This document shows positions 22,016 through 35,402 of a DNA stretch of 64,000 bases, piece by piece. The first letter of the stretch is position 1, and every line of letters begins with the position of its first letter. The DNA comes from Gautieria morchelliformis (lineage: Eukaryota; Basidiomycota; Agaricomycetes; Gomphales; Gomphaceae), in the NCBI GenBank assembly GCA_015179125.1, contig WHVA01000184.1:1-64000 (forward strand), given 5' to 3'. The notes beneath the pieces are model-generated. The model was given only the letters and a program-made list of their open reading frames with translations, was not told the DNA's origin and did not search any database. Both the position numbers and the translations under genes were made by a program.

Positions 22016-23116
22016 TCGTCATCAGACGAGCTGACTACGTGTTTCCCCTTCCCCTTTGTAGCCGCCGAGCGAGGAGGTGGTCCGACCGGGCCATCTCGTA
22101 CATTCTTGCGTTTATAAGGAGATACCGGTTTCGCAGGCCCCAGGGAGTGAACAACTACTTGTCTTATGTTGCCGTTGAATGCATCGAACGACAACGACTC
22201 CTCGGGTTTTTTGATATGACTGTGAGACACCGATAAATGAAGCTGGGCCAAAGCTCCGTTTAATGTCTCTGACGTTTCCTCGGGTGGAACGAATTCCTTG
22301 CGAAAATATACTGGCAGCAAGCGAACTTCGTAGTCGGTCGCGACTTGGTCAAACCGTTCTCTGAATTCTCTGGGTACCGGATATGACATCGTTTCCTCGT
22401 CCATGGTGGCCTGGGACGATGCTGACTGCGTGCCTGCAAATTAAGACAATGGGATGATGTTGTGGGACAGCGGACAGGACACGTACTTTTTTTGGTGGTG
22501 AAGTCTTCCAGATAACGGTAAGATGCCACGGGGCCTGGCTAAACGGAAACAGGTTGTCAATTGCTTCATATCTTAGTGCTTGATTTTATACCCTTTTTTC
22601 GAATACTGCCAGGCTGGTGATAACCTGAGTGTCTGTGGTCGAGGTCTCCAGGAGATAACGACGGTCCTGTGTCTTTGCAATTTGACCTTAAAGAACTCTG
22701 AACAAATCCACGGCCTGATTGTAGATGTTCCTTAACGTTGGATCTGAGGGCGCCGCGCAAATCATGCGATACTTAGCCTTTTCTAACGTTCCTACGTTCC
22801 CAGAATAGGCCCCCAAAGGTCCCACGTAAAGCCTAGCGATCTATTGAGGGGAGGTTCTTAGTGTTGACTGCGAAACGCACCTATTGGAAGTGATCTGAAC
22901 GGGAAACACGAAATCGGCTTCTATGTCGCTCGACCTCTGAGTGACCACAGATGAACCGCCAACGGCTTCCCACTGAAGGGATTGCAAGAGGTTATCCTGA
23001 TTGACGAAGAAGGGATAGTCCTCCATCGATTTTATGACTTCCTCGCTTTTCATGGTGATGGAAGAAGAGTCGACAGCTGTTTTAGCTGAGAAAGATGAGA
23101 CAACTTGCGGACACAA
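22012..23116 (-). CDS. Helitron accessory gene of unknown function (multi-exon, damaged)
   Basis: Read on the minus strand. The 5' exon from about 23050 contains MKSEEVIKSMEDYPFFVNQD and DIEADFVFPVQITS. A middle segment (about 22760-22592) contains RNIYNQAVDLFRVL, and further on RYLLETSTTDTQVITSL. Two clear 53-nt GT-AG introns (22539-22591 and 22434-22486) link a small exon (PGPVASYRYLEDFTTKK) to the last exon, which ends in SSSDDD at 22012. The final part contains REFRERFDQVATDYEVRLLP and a basic KRKN stretch that could be a nuclear signal. The middle segment has one in-frame TAA at 22688-22690, and the first splice junction is not resolved. I do not recognise the family. Its head-to-head position with Rep-Hel suggests a helper, perhaps nucleic-acid binding; that is inference. 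Confidence 0.5.
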
Positions 23117-23247
23117 AATATAATCCCGAGGGGTGAACTGATTACCGATTATAAACGCTCGTCTCTGACCTTACGACTTGTGAAGGGAGATGCAGAGTGA
23201 AGGTAAATCCTAATTGATCGTTACTACTCACAGTGGAATAACAACTG

Positions 23248-26200
23248 ATGTTTTCTTCAGACGAGCATTGTTTCTTTTTTGACGGAACCGACGTCGTTGA
23301 TGAACTTTCATTGCTGTCTGTGGTGGAGATCGTTGAATTGTTACCTGAGGTGAATTGGGTTGCCAGAGTACTAGGAACACGTCTTCAAGTGATGAAAGTC
23401 GTGTCCTTGTTACCGGGGGAACTGCAACAAAGGGTGATGATGGCGGGGAGGACCAAGAAATACCTAGATGATCAACTATCAAAGAAAATCAGGACGTCCG
23501 TCGATCTATCAAGGAAGAGGAAAAGAGAGCAGGATGAAAACTATTATGAATCAAAACATCTTCACCTTTGGAATCATGTTGACGACGATGCCGACTATCT
23601 TGAGCCTGTCGAGCTCCGACTGCAGTTGGAACGTCTGGGAATGTTTATAGACAAATCATCGAACAAGTACGTGCAGCAGGTGGTCTGCTACGTCTGTGCT
23701 CGACGCATGGAAAAAATCAAATCGCGTTACACCACTATAGACGATCTCCCTCACCATGAAATGCTCCTGCCGGCAAAATATAATCCACATCACCAACTCA
23801 CACATGGCATGTTGCTCCACGCGTCTGCATTGACGACCAGGAGCGAAACGACTTATGGTCGTGTATGTTTCGAGTGTTGGGAAAGTCTGTGCGGAGGGCA
23901 GCGTCCTCGTTTATCTTTAGGGAACAATCTATGGATCGGCGCCGTACCCTTTGAATTGTCATCCCTCACCCTTCCAGAGCAGATTTTAATATCTCGGTTT
24001 TATCCCGCAGCTTATATTGTGAAACTTTATCCTAAACGAAGAGGGGCGTCATCCTGGGACTGTCAACAACTAAACTCAGGTCTACGAGGTAATGTGTCTA
24101 CGTACCAATTAGATCCTTCCCAAGTGGCACACATGGCCTCTGGATTACTACTGCCGAGTAATCCTTCTATATTGGTGGCCATAATTTCGGTTACCTTGGT
24201 GGGTCCAAGAAACATCAAGGAAAAAACGTTGAGAGGTCTGCTACAAGTTCGTCGGACACGAGTTCTGGACGCGTTGTTATGGCTGAAAACCCACAATCTG
24301 TTGTATCACGCGGTCAAGATTGACATGGACGCCATCCGTCAATTACCCATGGGTGGAATCCCTGACTCTATCGTGGACAATGTTAAAACTGATCCTTCCT
24401 TGCACGTTCTTGCCAATGAACAAGGCGAGACTGTACCGGATTTCGACGTAGAAGATGACGGGGAGAACGGTTAATATACAATCTCCACCCTTGATGATCC
24501 TTCTTCACATACCTCATTTCTAGAATGTGAACGAACCAAGTCATCACGTCAACTCCAACATCCGAGCATCATCCCAATACAAGAACTTGGCGTTGTTGAC
24601 GTCAAAGGCGAAGATGTGGCATCAACGTCTTTGGTAGCAAAAGCGTTGGAAAATGCTGCCAACACCGTTATTGTTAATGAGGAGGATGATGAAACCCACA
24701 TCTACAGGAGAAGTAGTGATTTTGTAAACAAATACGCTCGACGAGATCCCCATGGAATTCTTACAGATGGTGCCCACGATGTTCCAAATCACCTCCTTGG
24801 GGCCTATCCCTACCTTTTTCCCTACGGAGAAGGCGGATTCGAAGTCGACAGACCTCGTGCTGTGTCCTACGTCGAACACGCTCGATGGGCCTTGCAGTAT
24901 GATGATAGACAGTTTTCCACCCATATGTCCTTTATCTTTCAAGTTTTCAGTGTTATCCAAAAACATCAAGTTTGCCAGTCGACGGAGTTACAGGTCTGTC
25001 TGGTTTAAAATACAGTGAAATACGCGCCATAAACTGTCGAACAGGTTAATCAACGTTACTTCAATTCCCAAAGAAATGAATTCAAAAAAATTACCGTCAA
25101 AGAACTACAACTCGCTGCAGATGAGGAACGTCGCCGTGTTCCGTTTAGTAATCCTCAGGTGAAGAATTTACGCAGAGTCGTTACCGCTAGTCGAAGGAAA
25201 GTTATCGGAACGGATGAATCACGTTCAGCAATACGTTCAAAGATATATGGACTCACTCTTCGGAAAAACCCTGCGAGTCTATGGATTACTTTGAATTTCG
25301 CGGACACAGATGATCCTATCGTTCAGATCTTGGCGGGTGAGGAGATCGACATGGACAAATTTTTAGCAACAGCTGGTCCTGATCGCAGTTGACGTGCTAT
25401 AAATACCGCGTCTAACCCTTTTGCTGCTGCTAAATATTTCCACTTGTCGGTAAAGATGGTCCTGGAAGAGTTGTTCGGTATCACAGTTGACGCCTATGGG
25501 CACATTCACCGGCAAACGGGGATATACGGCAAGGTCACTGGATATGTTGGCACCGTCGAGGCCCAGGGAAGAGGGTCCCTTCACCTTCATTTATTACTGT
25601 GGCTAGTAGGCGCTCCCACCTTGACTCGAATGCATGAGATGCTTTGCACTGAAGCATTTCGTGCAAAAATGTGCGCCTTCGTGAGAAGTAACATCACAGC
25701 TCACATTGATGGTATATCCGATGAAGCACTACAAACAGAATCAATTGAAATGAAGACCGCGCACAAAAAAAGAGCTACAGCTTATTCTAGGCCTCTAGAT
25801 CCTCGTCGCAGCAGATTTATGTCCTCAGTTACCGATGTCGTTCACAGCCTAGCTCAAACTTTGCAGGTACACGTACACTCAACGCAAGCGTGTTTGAAAT
25901 TGGATACGAGGGGACGTTTTAAATGCAAGAGACATGCCCCTTGGGATATAGCCGACGCTGAATCTGTAGATGAAGATGGTCGATGGTGGCCGAAGAGAAC
26001 ATATGGCATGCTAAATAATTGGAACAATATCGTCTTGTTAGCGACCCGGGCCAATAACAACATCAAGTTATTAACCAACGGTTCTGACACCAAAGATGTC
26101 GCTTGGTATACTACCAAATATGTGGTAAAACATCAAGCTAAATCCAGCAACATGTCAGCATTGTTAGCTAAAAGATTGGCTTACAACCGTACCGATACCA

Positions 26201-29153
26201 CCGAGTCTACTTCTAATCGAGATGCGAACAAACGTTTAATCACCCAATGTGTCAACTCCTTAAGTAGAGATCAAGAACTATCCTCACAACAAGTGGTGTC
26301 ATATATTATGGGCTGGAACGATCGTTACTTGTCCCACAGTTATGTTGCCTTTCATTGGTCAGGAGCAATCGCCGAATTGCGGAAATGTTTTCCTTTGATC
26401 AACGATACAGTCAATCTACACCCTTCTAGGTAAGCGGTTCATGTCATTGCTCTTCAAACAATGATTGTTAAAAAACAAACCGTTGTTCTTCCTTACCAAT
26501 GCAGCAACAACCTTTCTGATCCAGATACAGTCTTACACGTCGTCGGTAATAATCTTGAACTGAAAAGCCAAGTCAACGACTACAAGAACCGTGGTTTACA
26601 GTTGGAACGATACAGTCTGTTTCAATTTTTATTGGATTCGTACGAACCAAGAAAATCAGTCAAAAAGACAGGCAAAACGTCCAATAGCCGTATACCATAT
26701 ATGGATGGTGTCGAAGCTTATAAAGATCGTTTTCGAGTGTTACGCACGCCAGGTCATGAGATGATGCCAGACTTTCTTGGGCAATGGCTTCCTCGACGTG
26801 ACGATCCAGCCGTGCGAAACCTCTACTGCGCGTCAGTAATGTTGCTGTTAAAACCATGGCGACAAATACCTGACATTCTAGACCACGGCTCCACGTGGGA
26901 AACGTCCTTGGAAGACTTTTTGTCCAATGCTTCACAGTCAACAAAGAATCTGTTGGATAATTTTCAGTTCTACTATGCCTGTGAACATTCCGCAGGAAAG
27001 AAGAAAGGGTGTGATGAAACTCGTTATAATCCTGAAACCGTATTCCCCGATTTACTGGATCCGGTTGAGAATTCGTCCCAAAACAACGAGGAGACGGCGT
27101 ACAATATCGAACAAATAGCCGAAGACGTTATCCCTACCCGCGAGATTTTACATGGCAGACAAGCTGTCGACATCGGTATCCGTACAGGCGTATTTTCCGA
27201 TTCAGACCATTGGACCGTCGAACACAACGACGTCACATACCCCGAACCTGTATTACTGGAGCGAAATCTGGAATGGCAAGAAGTGATCAAAGAGTACTCT
27301 CGGTTAGAAAACGACCAACGTTTATTGCCACCGCTTCGGCCATTTGTATCAGCTTACCCCGGCGACGTCCAACCCCCTTCGGTAAGACCATCGTTGATGA
27401 CAGACAACGCGCAGCAACCCACCATCCCTACGTTCCCGGACGGTTTATCCAACCTCAGTAGTCAGCAACGTCGGGCCTTCGGTATCATCGACAACCACTT
27501 GGAAAAAAACCTCCAAGGCAAAAATCCAGAGCAACTGTTGATGTTAATGATGGGTTCCGGAGGTGTAGGCAAGTCGACAGTAATAGACATGGCAACGGAA
27601 TTATTTGACCGTCGTAACTGCAGACACAAATTAGCGAAGACGGGTATGACAGGAATCGCAGCTTCAAACATACGAGGTTACACTTTGCATTGGTGGGGAG
27701 CGTTGCCAATATATATCCCATCATCTCCCGACTACCATAAAGAACCTGGTCGAGACGCGAAAAAACGTCGAGAGGATAACATAGGTCCGGTGGAATATCT
27801 GTTCATAGATGAAATTTCGATGGCTATCGCGGACCTGCTGGGACTACTTTCAGCTATCACATCATCCACCAAATCCAAAGACAGTTCATGCACTCTACCG
27901 TTCGGTGGTAAACTCAACGTCATCCTGGTCGGAGACTTTCACCAGTTCCCCCCTCCGAAAAGGGCTTCGTCCGCACTTTATCGGTCATCGCCAAGTACCA
28001 CGTACTGGGAGGCATTGGCCAAAACGTGTTCCATCAGTTCAAGACTGTTGTCTTATTAAAAGAACAAAAGAGAATCGACGACGCACTTTGGGCCGATATA
28101 TTGGAACGGTCCCGTTACGGGGCTTGCACAGAACCAGACCTCCACGAATTCCATTAACTGATCTTGACTCACGAGTCTTGTCAAGTACCTGATTTCACCC
28201 AGCCCCCTTGGAACAAGGTTGTCTTGGTAACTCCACGACACGGCATGCGAATGGAATGGAACGACACTGCTCTGCGCCAACATTGCAGGACCACCGCTAA
28301 GTCCCTGTTTGTGTCACCCGCGGAGGACACCGTAGGTCCGGAAAACGTTGAACTTTCTCCCCAACAGAAACTATTGGTTGCCGCCTCAGAAGGAAAAGAA
28401 CGGTTAGCTCGAAAAGTCAAACTAGCTGAAGGAATGAGGGCTATGCTTACTTGGAACCTCATGGTATCGGCTGACCTAGCGAATGGGACTCAAGGAACAG
28501 TGGAAAAAATCTTCCTCGATCCCCGAGAGACGCTCACGTCATCCATGACCTCCCAAAACGTCGTTCACCTGCAATATCCCCCTGGCCTTATCCTCTTTCG
28601 TCCTGACGCGACTCCTTTGAAGAATCCGAAAGGGTTGTCCAGCGGAGTAATACCTATTGAGCCTTCGAAAAAAGGGATGGAGATAAGGTATCCTAACAGA
28701 AGCAAATCAACGATCCGGAGGAGACAATTCTCGCTTACGGCTGCATATGCCTTCACAGATTACAAAGCTCAGGGTCAGATGTTATGACCCATAATAATCG
28801 ACATAGGCAACCCACCGTCAGGCGGTTTAAACGTGTTCAACGCGTATGTAGCTATATCTCGTGGAAGAAGTCGTGAAATGGTCAGGCTCCTATGGGACTT
28901 TAACACCAACATCTTTACGAGTCACCCCAACCTCGACCTTGCCGAATGCGACAGAGGCTTGGAAAGACTCGACAATGAAACCGAAAAAATTTACGCGTCA
29001 CTTTATTCACCACACGTAAGTCGTTTGACGAGTCAACCAGGAACACTAACCAATATACTCCCCAACCTACCCAGAACTCATAACGCCACATTCTCTTATT
29101 CCTTTTATTCTTTCCAACGCTTTTTTTCGTTCACTCTCGACTTGTACTTATAA
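23248..29153 (+). pseudogene. Helitron Rep-helicase gene
   Basis: 23248-24469: N-terminal region with Cys-rich VCYVCARR and the LPEQILISRFYP/YIVKLYPKRR segment typical of fungal Helitrons. 24524-26429: Helitron-like N and Rep domains, with the HUH motif in GRGSLHLHLLLW (about 25572-25610) and the two-tyrosine motif YTTKY (about 26105-26120). 26505-28.9 kb: Pif1-type helicase with Walker A GSGGVGKS, Walker B FIDEISM, GDFHQFPP, a late ADLANGTQG and FTDYKAQGQ, then NAYVAISRGRS. Frame-preserving introns are likely at 24470-24523 (54 nt), 24994-25044 (51 nt) and 26430-26504 (75 nt, strong GTAAGC..TGCAG). Real damage: in-frame stops at 25390, 28155 and 28785, and a frameshift near 27960. Not functional. 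Confidence 0.85.
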
Positions 29154-29219
29154 AAAACCCGTTTTTCCACTCTATAAGACTTTTTGCCCATACGTAGTCG
29201 AAACAAACCGACAAATAAT

Positions 29220-29379
29220 TGATGGATGTGGATGATAGTAAAGAGCAACTTGTTGTTTTTATTGGAATCGACTCGCGATGTCTCAGACAAATATACAGTA
29301 TATGTAACAACGGTAGCTACGGGATTTGGAGCGGAGCAGGATCTGGGTTGGAATGGGGTTGAGCGATGGCGTCAAGTCA
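29220..29379 (-). repeat. LTR of Copia 2 (3' LTR)
   Basis: 160 bp, TGATGG..AAGTCA; matches 35403-35552 except for ten extra bases. Confidence 0.95.
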
Positions 29380-30261
29380 ATACACTCCCCGAGCGAAACA
29401 AGAGATAGAAAAAAGAAAATAGACCGTTTGAGATAGAAGAACAAATCAAAACATGCCTAATTTTTGTACGAGGAATTTGTGTTGCGGGAGCGGCAAGGCT
29501 TTGGTGAGGACATCGGCGATGTTATCAGCGGATTTGACATAAGTGATACCTGCCTCATCATGCGCGACGAGTTCCCGAATCCAGTGGCATTCGATACGGA
29601 GATGCTTGGTGCGAGGGTGGTGCGAGACATCCTGGATGTTCGAGATTGTCTGGAGGTTGTCGCAATAGATGTGAATGGGGTCGGTGCAGGGAAGGGAGAG
29701 TTCGTCGAGGAGATGTGATACCCAAAGAGCGTGTTTAGCTCCGGGTATCAGGGCCATAGACTCAGATTCAGTCGTTGAGAGAGCGATCCGGGTCTGTTTC
29801 TTAGATAACCAAGCGACGGCGCACCCATTATACATGCAAAAATAGCCACCAACAGAGTGAGAATCGGCCAGACCTGCAAAGTCGGCGTCGGCATAGATCT
29901 CGATGAAGGGCGTGGAGGGTGTACGGCGTAGGACGATGCCCATGTCACGAGTGCCTTTTAGATAGCGTATGACGCGTTTTACCGCCGTCCAGTGAGCCTC
30001 TGTGTAATTGTGTGTGTGTCGACTCAGTTGCTGGACGGTGAAGGCGACGTCGGGGCAAGAGCCTAGGGCCGCGTACATAAGAGAACCGATCGCCTGCGCA
30101 TAAGGGACATCCGGTGCAGGTTCACCAGCAGAGCGGGGCGTCAGCGACTTTATCTCATGCACAGCAGGCGTATCGACCGGCGGTGCCTCGATGAGATTGA
30201 ATCGCTGAATGATCACGTCGATGTAATGGCCCTGGGAGAGTTTAATAAAATCCCGGTGAGG

Positions 30262-31793
30262 TGTCAAGATTGGATTATAGGCGTTAATATCGCATGTTAG
30301 TGGCGAATGCCCGAATAGCGTGTGCAATCTAGCGAATCGCCCAGCGAACAGTACCGAAGAGGTAAGGGTTAAGAAGTAAGAGGGTTACTCAAAAGGAATT
30401 CGCCCTGATCTACAGTCATAGCGAAATAGCCCATGGCACTTGAAGATGTAACGTGCAAGGTGTCACGGAAAGGTTGTCTAAGTGGCGACAATCCTTTCAC
30501 CCACGAAGGCACTCCTTCGGAGCCCTTCGCTGACAGCACAGAAAATAACTCGAAGGATAAGGTAACAAAGATGAAGTATGAGAACTCACCAGTGATGCCT
30601 AAGTCCTCTTCTGGTCGAAGATAGAAATCTACAGGAGAAGGCTCAAGGCGATGATCACAGCGAGGTCAAGTTTGCACAAGATGGACGTATGATAATTAAA
30701 CTGGAGAATATACATGCGAATGTAGACTACTTATACCGAATGCTCATATGGTGCTAGCGAATAGGAACGAGGCCGTCTGGAGTCAGGGTTGGATAGGGGT
30801 GTGCGGTCAGGATACATAATAGATGAAATAGACATACAATAGAATGGAAGAGGGGTGCGAACATGAAACAATGGAGAGGAAAGAGGGCGAAGGCCCCTAT
30901 GTACGAAAACACGCCTTGGGACCTGCATATACACCACCCTGCACGGACTCTTCATCTGCTGGGTTGGTCCCACATGACCTATGGGTAGGATGCCCCGCGA
31001 ATGCATTCTGGACATAGGAACACCCAAAGGGGGTTGAGTTGAGAAGATGATGGGACCAGTGATGAACCATCAACCCGGGTAAAGGATGTTGATTGTGTTT
31101 TGATGGCATGCCTGCTGGCGAATGATGCGAGTAGCGAATGGTCATATGGCGAATGTGGCGACTAGCGAATGGAGCGAGGAGTGAATGGAGCGAAGACACG
31201 CGAACATGGAAGAGTGGTGAAAGGGACAACAGGGATAGCTGGGTGCAAGAAATAAATGAGTCATGACAGCCTGCACGTCCTTGCAATTCATGATAGGACC
31301 AGTGATGAACCAACAATCCAGGTAAAGGATGTCGATTGTGTTCGATGGCATGGCTACTGGCAAATGATGCAAGTAGCGAATGGCCAGTTGGCGAATGTGG
31401 CGGATAGTGAATCGAGCAAGGAGTGAATGGAGCGAAGCCGAGCGAACATGGAAGAGTGGTGAAAGGGAAAACAGGGATAGCTTGATACAAGAAATGAATG
31501 TGTCATGACAACTGTGTAGTGAAAACTTCAGCGAAGCTAATTCATCCTGCGCTGCAGTGGTGCGAGTCCCATTGAGTCCAACCTGCATGGAGGCTGCAAC
31601 TGACACTATCCGAATGCATCCTGAGCATGTGGGTCTGGCGTGCTGGCAGGAATGATGCAAATAGCGAAAGCGAAAGCAGTATGGCGACGAATATTTTGGC
31701 AAGATATTCGCTGGTTTAGGAAGTCGTTCGCTGGTTCAGGAAGTCATTCGCCTTGTGCTGAGGGATGATTTGCAGGATAAACGAATCATGACA
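30262..31793 (-). mobile_element. solo LTR, family L4, nested in Copia 2 (fossil)
   Basis: 1,532 bp from TGTCAAGATTGG to CATGACA, flanked by a perfect 5-bp duplication TGAGG (30257-30261 and 31794-31798), so it inserted after Copia 2. It is rich in GCGAATG/TAGCGAA motifs. A tandem duplication of about 243 bp (units from about 31053 and 31296) makes it longer than the related copy at 54936-56188. No coding region. Confidence 0.9.
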
Positions 31794-34700
31794 TGAGGGT
31801 CTATTTCGACTCTGATGCCGAGGATTTTGAGCATTTCGCCAAGCTCCTTCATGTTAAAATTAGAATGCAGGAGATGTTTGACACGCGCCATCAAAATCCT
31901 CGTACTAGCAAAGAGCCTGAGATCGTCGACGTAAATTGTGATAATCGTGAGATGATCGCCGGTCTTCTTATAGAAGATGCAGTCATCTGCATGACTGCCC
32001 GTGAAGCCATCCTCGAATAAGACTGTGGTGAGCTTCTTGTACCAGGAACGGCCAGACTGCTTCAAGCCGTAAATGGCGCAGCACAGCTTCAGGACACGTC
32101 CGGATCCATCGTCGAAGCCATCAGGCTGGCGCATGTAGATCTCCTCATCTAGAGTAGAATTCAAATACGCGCCTTTGACGTCCATCATCTCAATGTCCCA
32201 CCCCTTTTGGATGGTGACTGCGAGGATGAGCCGGAGACTGTCCAGCTTGACGACTGGTGACGTAACCTCAAAATAGTCCATGCCAGGACGCTGCGTGAAT
32301 CCCTGGGCGACCACCCTCGCCTTTCCCAGCTCAAATGCACCCTCTGCATCTGTTTTGGCCGCGTATACCCACCGGCTCCCTACCACATTCTTTCCAGCTG
32401 GCAACTCGACCAGCTCCCACGTGCCTACTTCCGCATGCTGCCTCATCTCGACCTCCATCGCCTCCCTCCATATCGGGAAGTTCTCCTGGCTCAGCGCCTC
32501 TGCATAGGAGAGCGGCTCCGTCACGATCTCCGTCGCTGACAAGGCTCGCTCGCCCTCATGCATGAGGCGGTAGTCAGGGACAGGTCGCGCCGCGATCCTG
32601 GTGCTGCACCTCGGTTCCTCTGGTTCCGCGGCCAGAGGACCCTGAGGCGCAGGGATGGCCGCAGGGGCTGGGGCCAAGTGGGCAGTGGGAGGGGCGCCTC
32701 TGGATCCGGCAGTGAGCATAGGGTCAGGGTCATCATCGGCATCAAGCGCGGAATGTAAGGTGTTGTCAGTATCATCGAGGATAATGTCCCTAGAGGTTTG
32801 AACACGGTGGGATGCAGTATTGTAATACCTCCAGGCCTTAGAGTTTGCAGACACACCGGTAAAAACATGCTGTTCTGACTTCGGCTCCAGTTTGGTTCGC
32901 CGTTGATCAGGAACTTTGACCCAGCATTTCCTGCCAAACTCAGCCAATCTGTTGATTTTCGGCTTCTTACCGAAGAACGCTTGGTATGGTGTAAGGGCTG
33001 CCCCTAGTGCCTTGGTTGGTGTTCGGTTCTTAATGTAGCATGCATAAGCAACGGCCTCCGGCCAAAGCAGTTTGGGGACCTGCTTGGCAAACATCATGGC
33101 ACGTGCATGCTCGAGCAGGGTGCGGTTCAGCCGCTCAGCGATACCGTTTTGGGCTGGTGAGTAGGGGGCTGTAAACTCCATGAGGATACCCTTCCCGGCA
33201 CAGAAGGCCTTGAAGGCCGCATTCACGTATTCACCGCCACCATCGCTCCGGAACCGTTTAAGGTGCTGTCCAGTTTGAGTTTCAACCAGGGCGGCGTAGT
33301 CTTTGAATCGGTCTAAGATGCCGTCCTTCGTATGACTAAAATAAATGGTTGAATAGCGGCTCTTGGCGTCAGTGAATGAGTAAAAATAGCGCTCATGCAC
33401 CGGCCCTTCTGTATTTGCCGGTCCCCAAACGTCAGAGACAGTTAGGTCACCTACATACGCAGCGGTGTCCTCCGCGCGTTTAGGGAATGGGTCCACATGG
33501 TGCTTGCCCTGGATACAGGCGACACACTGTGAGATCGGGATGGATGTATCCACGTCCATGCCAAGGACTAGGTTACCGGTCTTCATCAGTTTGATAGCAC
33601 TGATGTTCACATGGCCAAGGACCCAGTGCCACTCATCCCAGGACTTCGGCTTAGCCACAGCGGCAAAATCTGTTTGAATGCCAGGACGGATCCGGGCACG
33701 CATGAGGTAAATGCGCCCTACCTTGCACCCTCAGCGAACACTGTCCCATTCCGGGAACGGAACCTCACAGCGTCGCTGGTGAACAGAGCAAGGTGCCCCA
33801 TGTCTGTCATCCGTCCAACGCTCAGGATGTTATTCGGTGCATCTGGTGCGTGCTTCACATCTGTGAGCTTCACCGTGAACTTCCGGTCACCGGTGTGGAA
33901 TTCCATCTGAACAACACCACGCCCAAGAGTCCGCAACGGGCTCCCAGGCGCGATCCCATCAATCTCGGAAATTTCCGGCTTGAATTTGATGAAGTGGGAT
34001 CGGTCCCGCGCAATATGGGTCGTTGACCCTGTGTCTGCCAGCCAGTCAGACGCAGAAATGTCAGTGCGGCATGTCAGGTCTTCGGCAATTGAGGAATGAT
34101 CGCTCGGATCAGTGGACTCTATGGCAGCAAAAGCGAATTCGTCAGCAGCGCTCTGGTTGTCGATAGCCTGCTTAGTAGAATCAGTAGGATTCTTAGCCTT
34201 GTCCCTTTCCACCACTTAGGTGCTTCCCCTGCCTTGCCTCCACCCTTAGCCCAACAATCCTTAACCCAGTGACCCTTCTTTCCACAGTTGTTGCACTTCC
34301 CTTTCGTGGCGCCATCACTTCGTCCCTTCCCCTTTCCACGTCTGTCTAGCACCCTCAGAGCCGTCTCGCCCTGAGTGGACCGGCGCATCCGATCCTCCTC
34401 TAGGACACGAGCGATCAAGGCCTCGGAGGAGAGTGTGGGAAGGGAGGCGTTGATGGCAGTAAGGAATGTGGACCAAGAAGCTGGAAGTGACGTAAGGAGT
34501 GTGGAACAGAAGTCATGGTCACTAATTAGTTCGCCGAGCATGTGGAGTTGTCTCTGCAGGCCGCGGAGCTTACGTATATGTTCTTCCATATTTGTACCCT
34601 CCACTGCGAAGGTACGGAAAAAATCACGGCATACGTTAATTTTACCCAGCCGCCCTTTTGCTTCAAAGATAGTGAGCAAGGCTAGCCATACCCCTCGTGC

Positions 34701-34919
34701 CATCGTGGCACCATACGTGTAGACTAGGTAATCATCGCTGATGCGAAGGCTAATGGCTGCAAATGCCTGTTGGTCCTTTTTCATCCAATCTGCGATCGCC
34801 CGCTTTTCAGGGTTGGTCACATTGTCAATGTCGGCCGGCTCTGGCTTCTCTGCCCCTCCCGATGCATGTTGTAGGAATGAACGCGTAAGCATAATGGCAA
34901 ACCGCGTCACCCCGTGTCA

Positions 34920-35402
34920 CCCCATTGTGACAAAGCATGCGCAGTCTCATTGTTCTATGTTTTTCTTTGTCCAAATGTCCTTATTGTAGTAAATTCTTAT
35001 TGTTCTTTAGGAACTATAAGTAGCTAGTATTTTCTTTGCTCTACCTCAGTACTTTGCATCGAAGCAAGCACTGAGTAAGAAAAGCATTATTAGTCTCGCA
35101 TTCACTTTAGCTCATTTATACGATTTGTAGCATTATCGTATAGGTAAAATATCATAGTACTTTGCATCGAAGCAAGCACTGAGCATTATCGTATAGTTCA
35201 CATATTCTCACACGTGTTCCCAGAGATCTTGCTCAAGTAAGATCCAACGCATCTTTTCTTTCCATGCGGGGTAGTTATCTCCGGTGAGTGGTTCGATCCG
35301 GTATAACGAACTTGGCTGCGTGAGTGCGGTAGACATAGCGGTTTTAGTGATTGTTACAGAGATTTTTTTTTGTCAAGGTTTTAAAGCGCAGGGCCCATAA
35401 CC
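34920..35402 (-). other. leader and primer-binding site of Copia 2
   Basis: Next to the 5' LTR the minus strand reads GGTTATGGGCCCTGCGC (35386-35402), the same half initiator tRNA-Met primer site as Copia 1. The leader also holds two copies of AGTACTTTGCATCGAAGCAA (near 35048 and 35156). Confidence 0.75.

Larger units (their letters stand above)
22012..29153 (+). mobile_element. Helitron with Rep-helicase and divergent accessory gene (decayed)
   Basis: Coding content from 22012 to about 29150 defines the element: a Rep-Hel gene on the plus strand and an accessory gene on the minus strand, sharing a 130-bp intergenic promoter region at 23117-23247. True ends (5' TC, 3' hairpin plus CTRR) could not be placed, so the element extends somewhat beyond these limits. 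The right side is cut or closely flanked by Copia element 2 at 29220. Helitrons move by rolling-circle replication using an HUH nuclease and a Pif1-type helicase. Confidence 0.85.

Noticed and set aside
29105-29290. Possible small ORF at the Helitron 3' end
   Set aside because: It spans the Copia 2 insertion junction and has no domain; no Helitron end hairpin could be placed there with confidence.
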